Of a DNA stretch of 64,000 bases, positions 32,289 through 44,600 are shown one piece after another. The notes beneath the pieces are model-generated. The model had not been told where the DNA came from. It saw only the letters and a program-made list of their open reading frames with translations, and did not search any database. Location: NCBI RefSeq assembly GCF_023516495.1, contig NZ_JAMGBC010000001.1, positions 372,001 to 436,000 on the forward strand, read 5' to 3'. The position numbers were made by a program, and so were the translations under genes. Origin of the DNA: Sphingomonas anseongensis. Its GTDB lineage: Bacteria > Pseudomonadota > Alphaproteobacteria > Sphingomonadales > Sphingomonadaceae. How positions within the stretch are numbered: position 1 is the stretch's first letter; each line of letters opens with the position of its first letter.

Positions 32289-35024
32289 ATGAACGCCAAT
32301 AAGAGCGACCGCGTAACCGAGGGCGCGGGCCAGGCACTCTGGACGAGCACGATCGCGTTCACGGTCTGCTTTGCCGTCTGGACGATCTTCTCGATCATCG
32401 GCCTCGGCGTTAAGGACCAGCTCGGTCTCTCTGAGACAGAATTCGGGCTGCTCGTCGGAACGCCCATCCTCACAGGCTCGGTGACTCGAGTCCTGCTCGG
32501 TGTTTGGGCCGACCAGTTCGGCGGTCGTCGGGTTTTTGCCGCGGTGATGATCGTCGCTTCCGTCGCGACTTTCCTGACATCCTTTGCGGATACCTACATC
32601 GAGTTGCTTGTCGCGGCTCTAGGTGTCGGCATCGCCGGCGGCTCCTTCTCAGTGGGCGTCACGTACGTTTCCAAATTCTATCCTGGAGAGAAGCAGGGAA
32701 CGGCGCTTGGTATCTTCGGCGCAGGCAATGTCGGTGCTGCCGTCACCAAATTCCTTGCGCCGTTTGTCATGGTCGCAGCGGGTTGGCAGTCGGTCGCGCA
32801 ACTGTGGGCGGCGGCGCTGCTGGTCACGTCGCTGCTGTATCTGGTGCTGACCAAGGAAGATCCGGAGCAGACGGCGAGGAAGCGCGAAGGCCGCAAGGCG
32901 GAATCAATCGGAAGCCAGCTTTCAGTATTGAAGAACCTGCAGGTCTGGCGGTTTGCGCTCTATTATTTCTTCGTCTTCGGAGCGTTCGTGGCCCTCGCGC
33001 TGTGGCTGCCTCACTACCTGATGGGCGTCTACCATCTTGATGTGAAGTCGGCCGGCATGCTTGCCGCTTTCTACTCGGTGCCAGCGAGCCTTTTCCGCAT
33101 TTACGGCGGCAAGCTTTCCGATCGCTACGGCGCGCGATCGGTGATGTACGTCACCTTTGGCGTCTCGGTCCTTACGACCTTCATGCTGTCCTATCCGCCG
33201 ACGACTTATATTGTCGAAGGCATCCGCGGCCCGATCACGTTCCACACCGAAATGGGCCTCGTGCCCTTCCTGGTCACGATATTCGTGCTCGGTTTCTTCA
33301 TGAGCCTCGGCAAGGCCGCGGTCTTCAAACACATCCCTTCTTACTATCCGAATCACGTAGGCGCCGTCGGGGGCCTCGTCGGCATGGTCGGCGGGCTTGG
33401 CGGATTCATCCTTCCGCTCGCCTTTGGCGCCTTGCTCGATGTCACTGGAGTATGGACCAGCTCCTTCGTCCTTCTCTTCGTCCTCGTCAGCATCGCCCTC
33501 GTGTGGATGCAGGCAGCTATTCGCTACATGGAGCGGGCCGCCGAGAAGAAGGGTGCAGCGGCCCAGGTTCCCGAGCTGCCGGAAATGCGCGGGCTCGGGG
33601 AGGCGGGCATCAAGATCCCGCCGCGCCGCGCCGGACCGATCGCTGATTGGCGACCGGAGGAGCCGGGCTTCTGGGAGAGCGGCGGTCGTGCAGTCGCTCG
33701 CCGCAACCTTTGGGTTTCCACCTATTGCCTGCTGCTTTCCTTCGCCGTGTGGATGGTGTGGAGCGTCGTCGTTGCGCGGCTTCCGGCCATCGGGTTCGAC
33801 TTCACTACGGACCAGCTATTCTGGCTCGCCGCGCTTCCTGGACTGTCCGGCGCGACGCTGAGGATTTTCTACGCGTTCCTGGTGCCGATATTCGGCGGCC
33901 GGCTGTGGACGACGCTGTCGACCGCCTCTCTGCTCATCCCGGCGTTCGGCATCGGTTATGCGGTGCAGGAGCCGAGCACGCCCTACCTGATGTTCGTGGT
34001 GCTTGCATTGCTCTGCGGGTTCGGCGGCGGAAATTTCGCGTCGTCGATGGCCAACATCAGCTTTTTCTTCCCGAAGGCTGAAAAGGGGAATGCCCTGGCG
34101 ATCAATGCAGGCTTGGGGAATCTCGGCGTCAGCGTGATGCAATTCCTGGTTCCGGTCGTGATCACGATGGGACTCTTCGGCGCGCTCGGCGGGCAGGCGC
34201 AGACCGCTGCAGACGGAACGCAGGTCTGGATGCAAAATGCCGGTTTCGTTTGGGTGCCGTTGATCATCATCGGCACGCTCGCCGCCTGGTTCGGAATGAA
34301 CGACATATTGTCCGCGCGTGCTTCGTTTGCGGATCAGTCGTCGATTTTCGGACGCGTCCATACGTGGATCATGTGCTGGCTCTACACCGGCACGTTCGGA
34401 ACCTTCATTGGGATGTCGGCTGGTTTCCCCCTGCTTGCGAAGCTCGTGTTCCCCGAAAGGAATGCGCTCGCTTATGCGTTCGTCGGGCCGCTCATCGGAG
34501 CGCTCTCGCGCGCGGGCAGCGGCTGGATCGCCGACCGAGTCGGCGGCGCGCGAGTCACATTCTGGGTCTTCGTCGTGCAAATTGCCGCCGTCGCGGGAAT
34601 GCTGTGGTTTCTCGACGCCCACAGTTTCGCTGGCTTCTTTGCAATGGTCCTTTTGCTGTTCTTCGTCAGCGGCATCGGCAATGCTTCCACCTTCCAGATG
34701 GTGCCTTCGATCATGCGCGCCGAAGTGGACCGGGCGGAGCGCGGGGCTGCCGAGGGCGACCGGCGCCTTCAGGCAGAAAGGGAGTCGGCGGCGGTCATCG
34801 GATTCACCTCCGCGATCGCGGCCTTCGGCGCTTTCTACATTCCAAAGGCCTACGGCTCGTCGATCGAGTTGACCGGAACCGCCGATGCGGCGCTGTGGGG
34901 CTTCATTATCTTCTACCTGAGTTGCGCGGGGCTAACATGGATCGCCTACACCGGGCCGCGCGGACTCTTTCGGAACCTGGAGCGCGCGCTTGCGTCTCAA
35001 TCAACAACGGCTGTTACTGCCTGA
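32289..35024 (+). CDS. narK: Fused NarK1-NarK2 nitrate/nitrite transporter
   Basis: 911 residues, about 24 membrane helices in two MFS halves joined by a hydrophilic linker near residues 415-465. The first half (about 1-410) has the NarK1-type substrate arginines in TRVLLGVWADQFGGRR and FRIYGGKLSDRYGAR. The second half (about 470-900) has LRIFYAFLVPIFGGR and SRAGSGWIADRVGGAR. By analogy with the fused NarK of Paracoccus, one half would take up nitrate with protons and the other exchange nitrate for nitrite. First gene of the nar operon; narG starts 12 bp downstream. Confidence 0.92.
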   Translation: MNANKSDRVTEGAGQALWTSTIAFTVCFAVWTIFSIIGLGVKDQLGLSETEFGLLVGTPILTGSVTRVLLGVWADQFGGRRVFAAVMIVASVATFLTSFADTYIELLVAALGVGIAGGSFSVGVTYVSKFYPGEKQGTALGIFGAGNVGAAVTKFLAPFVMVAAGWQSVAQLWAAALLVTSLLYLVLTKEDPEQTARKREGRKAESIGSQLSVLKNLQVWRFALYYFFVFGAFVALALWLPHYLMGVYHLDVKSAGMLAAFYSVPASLFRIYGGKLSDRYGARSVMYVTFGVSVLTTFMLSYPPTTYIVEGIRGPITFHTEMGLVPFLVTIFVLGFFMSLGKAAVFKHIPSYYPNHVGAVGGLVGMVGGLGGFILPLAFGALLDVTGVWTSSFVLLFVLVSIALVWMQAAIRYMERAAEKKGAAAQVPELPEMRGLGEAGIKIPPRRAGPIADWRPEEPGFWESGGRAVARRNLWVSTYCLLLSFAVWMVWSVVVARLPAIGFDFTTDQLFWLAALPGLSGATLRIFYAFLVPIFGGRLWTTLSTASLLIPAFGIGYAVQEPSTPYLMFVVLALLCGFGGGNFASSMANISFFFPKAEKGNALAINAGLGNLGVSVMQFLVPVVITMGLFGALGGQAQTAADGTQVWMQNAGFVWVPLIIIGTLAAWFGMNDILSARASFADQSSIFGRVHTWIMCWLYTGTFGTFIGMSAGFPLLAKLVFPERNALAYAFVGPLIGALSRAGSGWIADRVGGARVTFWVFVVQIAAVAGMLWFLDAHSFAGFFAMVLLLFFVSGIGNASTFQMVPSIMRAEVDRAERGAAEGDRRLQAERESAAVIGFTSAIAAFGAFYIPKAYGSSIELTGTADAALWGFIIFYLSCAGLTWIAYTGPRGLFRNLERALASQSTTAVTA

Positions 35025-35036
35025 GCGGGGAACATC

Positions 35037-38000
35037 ATGAGTCATTTCCTGGATCGTCTGACCTACTTTCGAAGGGCGAGGGAGAAGTTTTCGGACGGGC
35101 ACGGGATTACGACGAATGAGGCTCGTGACTGGGAAGATGCCTACCGCAAGCGTTGGGCGGCGGACAAAATCGTCCGGTCCACCCACGGCGTGAATTGCAC
35201 CGGCTCATGCTCGTGGAAGATCTACGTCAAGGGCGGAATCGTCACGTGGGAAACGCAGCAGACCGACTATCCCCGAACGCGCCCGGACCTGCCGAACCAT
35301 GAGCCGCGCGGCTGTCCGCGTGGGGCCAGCTATAGCTGGTATCTCTATTCCGGCACGCGCATCAAATACCCGCTCGTTCGAGCCCGGCTGATCCGTCACT
35401 GGCGCGAAGCGCGCAAAAGCATGACTCCGGTTGCGGCCTGGAAGTCGATCGTCGAGGACAAGGACAAGCGGCGCGACTGGGTTTCCAAACGCGGGCGCGG
35501 CGGCTTCGTTCGTGCCGGCTGGGACGAGGTCACCGAGCTGATAGCCGCGGCCAACGCCTATACGATCAAGAGCTACGGTCCCGACCGCATTGCCGGCTTC
35601 TCGCCGATCCCCGCGATGTCGATGATCTCTTACGCCGCAGGGAGCCGCTATCTTTCGCTTATCGGAGGCACGCTGCTCAGTTTCTACGACTGGTATTGCG
35701 ACCTACCGCCCTCGTCGCCGCAAACGTGGGGCGAGCAGACCGACGTCCCGGAAAGCGCCGACTGGTACAACGCCGGCTTCCTTTTGGTTTGGGGGTCGAA
35801 CATTCCCATGACGCGCGCTCCGGACGCGCATTTCTATTCGGAAGTTCGTTACCGCGGTGCGAAGAGCGTCGTGATTGCGCCGGACTACAATGAAGCCGCG
35901 AAATTCTCCGATATGTGGCTTCATCCGAAGCAGGGCACGGACGCGGCGCTAGCGCTGGCGCTTGGACACGTCGTGTTGCGCGAGTTCCACGTCGATCGTC
36001 AGGCGGAATATTTCGCCAATTACGGCCGCCGCTATTCGGATTTTCCGCTGCTCGTAAAGCTGGTCGAGCGTGACGGACGCCTTGTCCCCGACCGCTTTGT
36101 CCGAGCAGCCGATATTGGCGGAAAGATCGCCAAGGTTGCCAACCCCGACTGGAAATGTGCCGCGTTCGACGAGTTGAGCGGAAAGCTGGTCGTGCCGGTT
36201 GGCTCAGCGGGCCATCGCTGGGGCGATCCAGGCAAATGGAACCTGGAAGAGAAGGAGGAGAGCGGCAAGGACGTCCGCCTTCGCCTGTCGCTGGCCGACG
36301 ATCACGACTCCATCGAGCCAGTCGCGTTCCCCTATTTCGGTGCCGAGGCTCCGCACGATTTCGTGGCTACGGACCACGACGAGATTCTGATGCGGAACGT
36401 GCCCGTCAAGCAGCTGAAGTTCGCAGACGGGGAAAAGGGATACGTCACCACTGTCTTTGACCTTTTCTGCGCCAATTACGGAGTCGATCGCGGCTTTGGC
36501 GGCCCGAACGTTGCTGCAAGCTATGATGACGACGTTCCCTTCAGCCCCGCCTGGGCGGAGAAGGTGACGGGCGTGCCGCGCCAGGCGATCATCCAGGTCG
36601 CGCGCGAATTCGCCGCCAACGCGGAGACCACCAAGGGCCGTTCAATGGTCATCCTGGGGGCCGGCCTCAACCACTGGTACCACATGGACATGAGCTACCG
36701 CGGCATCATCAACCTGCTGGTGATGTGCGGTTGCGTCGGCCAGTCCGGCGGCGGTTGGTCGCATTACGTCGGGCAGGAAAAGCTCCGCCCGCAGACCGGT
36801 TGGCTCCCCCTCGCGTTCGCCACAGACTGGAGTCGTCCGGTCCGGCAGATGAACGGAACGAGCTTCTTCTACGCGCACACCGACCAGTGGCGGTACGAAA
36901 CGCTCAAGATGTCCGAAATCCTGTCGCCGCTGGCGCCGGCTGGTGACTGGTCGGGCGCGATGCTCGATTACAATGCCAAAGCGGAGCGGATGGGGTGGCT
37001 GCCTTCCGCACCCCAGTTCGATGCAAACCCGATCGACTGGGGGAACCGCCTGCACAAGTCGGGCGCGGACCCGGCGCAGGCCGTCGCCAAAGCGTTCAAG
37101 TCCGGCAAGCTCAAGCCGTCGAGCCTTGACCCCGACAACCCGGTCAACTGGCCGCGCAACATGTTTTTCTGGCGGTCGAACGTGCTCGGCGCGAGCGGCA
37201 AGGGACATGAGTATTTCCTCAAGCATCTCGTCGGCTCGCTTCACGGAGTCGTCGGCACCGATGAGGATCGCGAGCGCATCGACCGGCCCAAGGATGTGGT
37301 GTGGCGCGATGAAGCTCCGGTCGGAAAACTGGACCTCATGGTCAACATCGACTTCAGAATGTCCACCACCAGCATCTATTCCGACATCGTCCTTCCGACC
37401 GCCACCTGGTACGAAAAACACGACCTCAACACGTCGGACATGCACCCGTTCATCCACCCGCTCAGCGCGGCCGTGGACCCCGCGTGGGAGACCAAGAGCG
37501 ACTGGAACATCTTCCGCGCGATCGCGAAGAAGTTTTCCGACATCGCCCCGGAAGTCTTGGGAGTTGAGCATGACCTGGTGATGTCGCCGATCCTGCATGA
37601 TACGCCCGGCGAACTTGCCCAGGCTTATGAGCCGAAGGATTGGTTGAAAGGCGAGTGCGAGCCCATTCCTGGCCAGACGATGCCGTCGGTCTCACTCGTC
37701 GAGCGCAATTATCCGGAGACGTTCGCGCGCTTCACCTCGATGGGGCCGCTCCTCGAGAAGCTCGGAAACGGCGCCAAGGGTCTCAACTGGGACACCAAGC
37801 ACGAGGTAGAGCTCCTCGGCGACCTCAATGGTCGCGTGCTCGATGGGCCCGCCGAAGGCCGGCCGAAAATCGACACCGACATCGACGCTTGCGAGACCAT
37901 CCTGATGCTGGCGCCGGAAACAAACGGCGAGGTCGCAGTGAAGGCGTGGGAAGCGCTCGGAAAGGCGACCGGCCGCGACCATCTCCACCTCGCCGAGGGC

Positions 38001-38824
38001 AAGGAAGAGGAAAAGATCCGTTTCCGCGATGTGGCTGCCCAGCCCCGGAAGATCATCTCGTCGCCGATCTGGTCTGGCCTTGAGAGCGAGCATGTTTGTT
38101 ACAACGCCGGCTACACGAACGTGCACGAGCTCATCCCGTGGCGCACCCTTACGGGGCGGCAGCAGCTCTATCAGGACCATCACTGGATGCGGGCGTTCGG
38201 CGAAGGGTTCGTCACGTGGCGGCCGCCGATCGACACCAAGACGGTGCGGCAGGTGCTCGGCAAGCTTCCGAACGGCAACAAGGAGATCCTGCTCAACATC
38301 CTGACCCCGCACCAGAAGTGGGGGATCCATTCCACCTATACCGAGAACCTCATCATGCTGAGCCTCAACCGCGGCGGCCCGACCGTGTGGATCAGCGAAG
38401 ACGACGCCAAGTCGGCGGGAATCGAGGACAACGACTGGATCGAGGTTTTCAACGTGAACGGAGCGCTGACGGCGCGAGCGATCGTCTCGCAGCGGATCAT
38501 GCCCGGCTCTGCGATCATGTACCACGCACAGGAAAAGCTCGTGAACACCGTCGGGTCGGAGATCACCGGGCAGCGCGGCGGGATCCACAATTCGGTGACT
38601 CGCATCAACATGAAGCCGACGCACATGATCGGCGGCTATGTGCAGCTCGCCTACGGCTTCAATTATTACGGGACAGTGGGCGCGAACCGCGACGAGTTCG
38701 TCATCCTGCGCAAGATGAGCGAGATCAACTGGTTCGACAAAGCTGCGGATGACGCCGCCAATGTCGAGGGTGGAACCGCGGATTGGGGAACCGGCGCAAC
38801 CGGTCCGGCGAAGGAGTCAGCAGA

Positions 38825-38828
<4 letters not shown>
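35037..38828 (+). CDS. narG: Respiratory nitrate reductase alpha subunit
   Basis: 1263 residues; cytoplasmic catalytic subunit that reduces nitrate to nitrite at a molybdenum bis-MGD centre. The FS0 4Fe-4S ligands are His50, Cys54, Cys58 and Cys93 (HGVNCTGSC and RGCPRG), the His ligand being typical of NarG. The segment FYDWYCDLPPSSPQTWGEQ carries the region of the conserved Mo-binding Asp. Length is normal. narH starts in the stop codon (ATGA). Confidence 0.97.
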
Positions 38829-40350
<1,522 letters not shown>

Positions 40351-40354
<4 letters not shown>

Positions 40355-41049
40355 TGATGACTCTTCGAGCGCTGGCGGCGCTGCTCTCATATCCTTCCGA
40401 AGATTTGAAGGCGAACGCAGGCCAGCTACGGGACGCGTTCGCGCGCGAGCAGATGCTGACGAATGGCGGACGGCGGCGGCTTGAACGGTTGCTGGCGCGG
40501 TTCGAACGTGACGAACTCCTCGATTTGCAGGCGACTTACAGCGAGCTGTTTGACCGCTCGCGATCGCTGTCGCTGCACCTGTTCGAGCATGTTCACGGCG
40601 ACAGCCGCGAACGCGGCCAGGCGATGATCGATCTCGCTCGCCAATATATGGACAGCGGCTTCCTGCTGGAGGCGAAGGAGCTTCCGGATTTCATTCCCGT
40701 GTTCCTCGAATATGCGTCATGCCTGCCGATGCAGGAGGCGCGCGAGATGCTCGGGCAGCCGGCGCACGTTTTCGCGGCGCTGGCAGAGCGGCTCGACAAG
40801 CGCGGCTCCGACTATGCCGGGCTATTCCATTCCCTGGTCGCGCTTGCCGACACCAAGCCCGATGCAGCCGCGATCGCGCAAATTGACGAGAACACGCCCA
40901 AGGAAGATCCGGCAACGATCGACGAGGAATGGGAAGAAGCCCCGGTCTCTTTCATGTCCAGCGGTGCGCATGAAATGGGCGGCCCGACGGGGGTCGTTGC
41001 GAAGATCAGAGCGTCCAATCGGCCAGTCGACAGGGAGACAGGACAGTGA
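40351..41049 (+). CDS. narJ: Nitrate reductase assembly chaperone
   Basis: 232 residues, start in ATGA overlap with narH. The NarJ/TorD-family helical fold is recognisable from LAALLSYPSEDLKANAGQLRDAF and LFEHVHGDSRERGQAMIDLARQYMDSGFLLEAKELPDFIPVFLEYAS. It holds NarGH until the molybdenum cofactor is inserted and the complex docks on NarI. The Glu/Asp-rich C-terminal tail is normal for the family. Confidence 0.95.
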
Positions 41050-41843
41050 TGGATTTCATCAACCAGCTGGCGTTCGGTTGGTACCCCTATCTTGCGGTGA
41101 CGGTGCTGGTGGTCGGCAGCGTCCTGCGTTTCGACGCCAGCCAGTTCAGCTGGCGCTCGCAATCGAGCCAGTTCCTGCGCCGCCGTCAGATGGTCATCGG
41201 CTCCAACCTCTTCCACATGGGCATCATCATTCTTTTCTTCGGCCATCTTGTCGGATTGCTGACGCCCGTCACGGTGATCGACACCCTTCGTATAAGTCAT
41301 AGCCTCAAGCAGACCGCGGCGCTGGTCGTGGGCGGCATCGCCGGCGTGGCGTCCTATATCGGCTGCACCCTTCTTCTCCATCGCCGCCTGTTCGACCCGC
41401 GGATCCGTCGAAGCTCCTCGATCGGCGACATCGCGGTGCTGGTGTTGATCTGGCTCCAGCTCACCCTCGGCATTCTGACGACATGGTGGACGCTGAAACA
41501 CCTCGACGGGAGCGAGATGCTGAAGTTCATGAACTGGGCGAACGGCATCCTGACCCTGGATCCGGCGGCTCCGCAGCGGATCAAGGACGTGGCGCTTGTC
41601 TACAAGCTGCACATCATCCTCGGCCTGACCTTGTTCCTGATCACGCCGTTCACCCGGCTCGTCCACATTTGGAGCGCGCCCGTCTGGTACTTGCTTCGGC
41701 CCGGTTTCCAGATCGTCCGCTCGCGCCGCCCGGTCAACCGGAAGCCGGAGGTGCTCACCCACGGCCCGGCCGGAACCGCGCCGACCTACGGCGGAACGAC
41801 CGTCCTTCGGCAGCTGGCCGAGAGCGGGCAGGAGGGCGCATGA
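41049..41843 (+). CDS. narI: Respiratory nitrate reductase gamma subunit (cytochrome b)
   Basis: 264 residues from ATG 41049 (TGATG with narJ; GTG 41046 is an alternative). Five membrane helices and the heme-b histidines expected in NarI: His in SNLFHMGIIILFFGHLVGLL, and near the C-terminus in YKLHIILGLTLFLITPFTRLVHIW. It oxidises quinol on the periplasmic side and anchors NarGH. The next gene starts inside its stop codon. Confidence 0.95.
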   Translation: MDFINQLAFGWYPYLAVTVLVVGSVLRFDASQFSWRSQSSQFLRRRQMVIGSNLFHMGIIILFFGHLVGLLTPVTVIDTLRISHSLKQTAALVVGGIAGVASYIGCTLLLHRRLFDPRIRRSSSIGDIAVLVLIWLQLTLGILTTWWTLKHLDGSEMLKFMNWANGILTLDPAAPQRIKDVALVYKLHIILGLTLFLITPFTRLVHIWSAPVWYLLRPGFQIVRSRRPVNRKPEVLTHGPAGTAPTYGGTTVLRQLAESGQEGA

Positions 41844-42748
41844 ACCGGCCGCTCGACGTCATCAACATCGGCGATCCGGCAGCACGTCCGCAGCCGGCGA
41901 TGCCGAGCGCCTGCGAAAGCGGCGGCTGCGGCGGTCCAGAGCCGGCCATACCACCGCCGCCCACATTCGGCGAAGTCAGCGTCAACGGAGTCGAGATCGA
42001 GCCGGAAGCAATCGCACAGGAAATCCAGCACCATCCGGCGCCGGATGCCGAGACTGCATGGGTTGAGGCTGCGCGCGCGCTGGCGGTGCGTGAGCTGCTG
42101 CTGCAGGAGGCTCGCAGGCTCGGAATGGAGCCGGAGCCCGAGACCGACGAGGCCGGAAGGACCGAAGACGAAGACGATGCCCTCGTGCGCGCGCTGCTGG
42201 AGGCTCAGGTCGGGCCCGAAACTCCCGGCGACGAGGAATGCCGCCGCTATTACGATTCGCAACAGCATCGCTTCCGCACGCCCGAGCTGTTCGAAGCCGC
42301 GCACATCCTGATAGAGCCGGACGCGGATACCGACGAAGCGTGGGCGGCTGCCGAGGCGCAGGCGAGGCGGATTGCGTCGGATGTCGGCGACGATCCAAAA
42401 GCATTCGCCGAGGCAGCGCGGGCTTATTCGAAATGCCCTTCGGCCCAACAGGACGGCTCCCTCGGCCAGATCCGCAGGGGCGAACTGACGCCTTCGGTCC
42501 AGGCGGGGCTCGAGGCCATCGAGCAAGGAACGACGGGGCGCGAGCCCGTCCGGTCGCGGTTCGGCTGGCATGTGCTTCGCTTGCATCGACGGATCGAGGG
42601 CAGGGTGCTTCCCTACGAAATGGTCAGGGATCGGATCGCCGACATGCTGGAGGCGCGCAGCTGGTCGCTCGCCGCGGCTCGCTACGTTGCCGAGGTTGCC
42701 GGCCGATCGCAGGTGGAGGGAGTCGTTATCGGCGGCGGGGCGAGCTGA
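41840..42748 (+). CDS. PpiC/parvulin-type peptidyl-prolyl isomerase in nar operon
   Basis: 302 residues from ATG 41840, overlapping narI (ATGA). The N-terminus has a Gly/Cys-rich stretch (SACESGGCGGPEP), then a NifM-like helical region, then a rotamase domain at about 150-260: FEAAHILIEPDADTDEA, SKCPSAQQDGSLGQIRRGELTPSVQAGLEAI and VRSRFGWHVLRLHRRIEG. There is no signal peptide, so it acts in the cytoplasm, like NifM. Its place directly behind narI suggests folding or maturation of NarGHI. Confidence 0.87.
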   Translation: MNRPLDVINIGDPAARPQPAMPSACESGGCGGPEPAIPPPPTFGEVSVNGVEIEPEAIAQEIQHHPAPDAETAWVEAARALAVRELLLQEARRLGMEPEPETDEAGRTEDEDDALVRALLEAQVGPETPGDEECRRYYDSQQHRFRTPELFEAAHILIEPDADTDEAWAAAEAQARRIASDVGDDPKAFAEAARAYSKCPSAQQDGSLGQIRRGELTPSVQAGLEAIEQGTTGREPVRSRFGWHVLRLHRRIEGRVLPYEMVRDRIADMLEARSWSLAAARYVAEVAGRSQVEGVVIGGGAS

Positions 42749-43095
42749 TGCCCACTTTGGGTGATGTCCTCGCCGCGGCGCGCTCGTCCGCTGGATCGTT
42801 CCAGTCCTCGCTCGAGGCCTCGGATCCGGAACTGGCGGTTTCAGTATCGAGAGCCGCATCGCGCGAAGGAATGTCGCCCGCCGCTTTCGTCCGTTGTGCG
42901 ATCGCCGACTTCGCCCGCTTTGCGAGCGAGGAGCATTGGGCGACGGTCGTTTCGGCCATCCGCGACAGCTCCGACCCGGGGGCCGAGTGCATGCGAGCGA
43001 TGGTCAATTGGCGCTTGACCGTGAAGGGTTGCGGCGAGCACTCTTTCGCCACCCATGCCGCCGGAGTTCACCATGACCGACACTCAAGCCGATAA
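42748..43095 (+). CDS. Small hypothetical protein of the nar operon
   Basis: 115 residues; its ATG overlaps the ppiC stop (TGATG). The protein is mostly helical (PTLGDVLAAARSSAGSFQSSLEA, then FVRCAIADFARFASEEHWATVVSAIRDSS) and its C-terminus overlaps the next gene by 23 bp. Tight coupling to the nar genes supports a real gene, but no family is recognised. Confidence 0.55.
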   Translation: MPTLGDVLAAARSSAGSFQSSLEASDPELAVSVSRAASREGMSPAAFVRCAIADFARFASEEHWATVVSAIRDSSDPGAECMRAMVNWRLTVKGCGEHSFATHAAGVHHDRHSSR

Positions 43096-43282
43096 GCCAT
43101 CCGACGGCCCGCTCAACCCTGCCCTCAAGAGCCGGACGGAAACAGTCTACGATACGCGAAACGTCACGCCTGCTCCATTCGACACGGCATCCGCGAATGA
43201 AGGCGAGGGCGAGCGGTGGCCGGTTGTCTGGCTCGTCGTGACCGTCGTGTGCGTCGCGCTTGCGGTCTACTTTCTTGTCTGA
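43073..43282 (+). CDS. Small single-helix membrane protein
   Basis: 69 residues from ATG 43073 with GGAG upstream. A hydrophilic, Asp/Thr-rich N-terminal half is followed by one C-terminal helix (WPVVWLVVTVVCVALAVYFLV). This tail-anchored layout and its place at the end of the nar operon suggest a small accessory subunit, but this is inference. Its last 16 bp overlap the convergent gene at 43267-43647. Confidence 0.6.
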   Translation: MTDTQADKPSDGPLNPALKSRTETVYDTRNVTPAPFDTASANEGEGERWPVVWLVVTVVCVALAVYFLV

Positions 43283-43647
43283 ACCATCGGCCTGCTAATC
43301 TGCTCGCTGATTACCGTCGCCACGCAGCCGAGTGATCTGCAAATTCGGTTGAGGCGATCCAGAAGGGCGCGGCGCGCATAGCCCTGCCGCGTCAGCTCGA
43401 ACGTGACGAACGTGGCAACATCCAGCACCGAACCGAATGCCGGCCTCTCGACCACCTCATACGTCGCCAGGCCGTGGATGATTCCATCCGCTGATTGTGC
43501 GGCGATTATGCCGCCGCCGCCATCGATCACGACTTCGACACGTGCCCGCCAAGCATGGAGTTCGAGCGCCGGTTCCAAGGAGCGAACCAGCGGCCAGGCA
43601 AGGACAACCTCGTCCTGGTCCAGGTTCTCGATGCGGAAATAGTTCAC
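43267..43647 (-). CDS. Hypothetical protein, weak GNAT acetyltransferase resemblance
   Basis: 126 residues from a GTG start (43647) behind a strong GGAGG. The N-terminus has YFRIENLDQDEVVLAWPLVRSL, and the second half has the strand-helix pattern TFVTFELTRQGYARRALLDRLNRICRSLGC that recalls an acetyl-CoA-binding segment of GNAT enzymes, but the pyrophosphate loop is not convincing. It is divergent from fnr, 101 bp apart. Function uncertain. Confidence 0.5.
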   Translation of the reverse strand: MNYFRIENLDQDEVVLAWPLVRSLEPALELHAWRARVEVVIDGGGGIIAAQSADGIIHGLATYEVVERPAFGSVLDVATFVTFELTRQGYARRALLDRLNRICRSLGCVATVISEQISRPMVQTRK

Positions 43648-43713
43648 TCCGCCTCCGCCCCAGCTGGTTACGTGAATATCCGTATGGGGTTAGCGCGCCG
43701 TTCGACTTATCCG

Positions 43714-43727
43714 ATGATCCAGATCAG
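43714..43727. promoter_or_regulatory. Weak FNR-like box before fnr
   Basis: ATGAT-CCAG-ATCAG matches 8 of 10 positions of the FNR consensus and ends 21 bp before the fnr start. At that distance it would fit repression (autoregulation) better than activation. Confidence 0.3.
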
Positions 43728-43748
43728 TTCGATGGACAGGACCTGGCC

Positions 43749-44489
43749 ATGCTTGCACCCGCACAGCGCCATCTGGACACTCTTCCCGCAGGTCACCCAT
43801 GCGGAGCTTGCGACGTCCGCGCGCGCGCGGTCTGTGGTGTACTTGAATGTTCGGACCTGGCGCAATTCAAGGCATTGGGATGGACGCTGGTCGTAACGCC
43901 CGGACAGGCGCTGTTTCACGAAGGCGACCGCGCCGATCGCGTATTCACCCTCACGAATGGCTGCGTGAAGCTTTACAAGCTGCTCCCCGACGGACGCCGA
44001 CAGGTCACCGGATTCCTCTTTCCCGGGGATTTCCTGGGAGTGAGCGTGTTCGATGAGCATGCGTTCACCGCCGAAGCGCTTGGTGAATGCCAGCTGTGCT
44101 GGTTTCCTCGAAGCCGCTTCGACCGTTATGTCGAAACGCAGCCGGCGATGGAGCGAGAGCTGTATCGGGCAGCCGCGCACGAACTCGCTGCTGCTCAGCA
44201 GCAGCTCGTTTTGCTCGGCCGCAAAACGGCGGCCGAGCGACTGGCGAGCTTCGTCCTCGAGCTGGCCGACAAGGCAAGCCGATCGCCAGAGCGGGCGGGT
44301 CGCTTCGTGGACTTGCCGATGAGCCGGTCGGATATCGCGGATTACCTCGGAATTACGAAGGAAACCGTCAGCCGGGCCCTGTCCCTGTTCAAAAGCCAAC
44401 GACTAATCCGCCTGGAGACTTTGAACAGAATTGAAATCCTCGACGCGGAAGGCCTCAAGGATGTGGCGGACGGCGGGTTGGAATTCTGA
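43749..44489 (+). CDS. fnr: FNR-type [4Fe-4S] oxygen-responsive transcription factor
   Basis: 246 residues from ATG 43749 with AGGA upstream; the frame opens much earlier without a start signal. The N-terminal cluster motif HPCGACDVRARAVCG gives Cys18, Cys21 and Cys29, and the central Cys117 (GECQLCWF) is the fourth ligand. The cyclic-nucleotide-fold barrel covers about 35-150. The C-terminal helix-turn-helix DIADYLGITKETVSRALSLF has the E-x-x-S-R contacts that read TTGAT sites. It is the likely reader of the FNR-like boxes in this region. Confidence 0.92.
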   Translation: MLAPAQRHLDTLPAGHPCGACDVRARAVCGVLECSDLAQFKALGWTLVVTPGQALFHEGDRADRVFTLTNGCVKLYKLLPDGRRQVTGFLFPGDFLGVSVFDEHAFTAEALGECQLCWFPRSRFDRYVETQPAMERELYRAAAHELAAAQQQLVLLGRKTAAERLASFVLELADKASRSPERAGRFVDLPMSRSDIADYLGITKETVSRALSLFKSQRLIRLETLNRIEILDAEGLKDVADGGLEF

Positions 44490-44600
44490 TCCTTCCGGAC
44501 GCTCTTGACTGATGACCGTCAGGTTTGCCTTTTGAAGCATCTGCGTTAGCGCCAACCCGCGATCCCGGCGAGGTTCCAGCCGCGGACAGTGGGAGGCCGG

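Noticed and set aside
32095-32292. 65-codon frame between moaA and narK
   Set aside because: It runs through the hairpins and the T-run of the terminator, has no ribosome site and reads like non-coding sequence.
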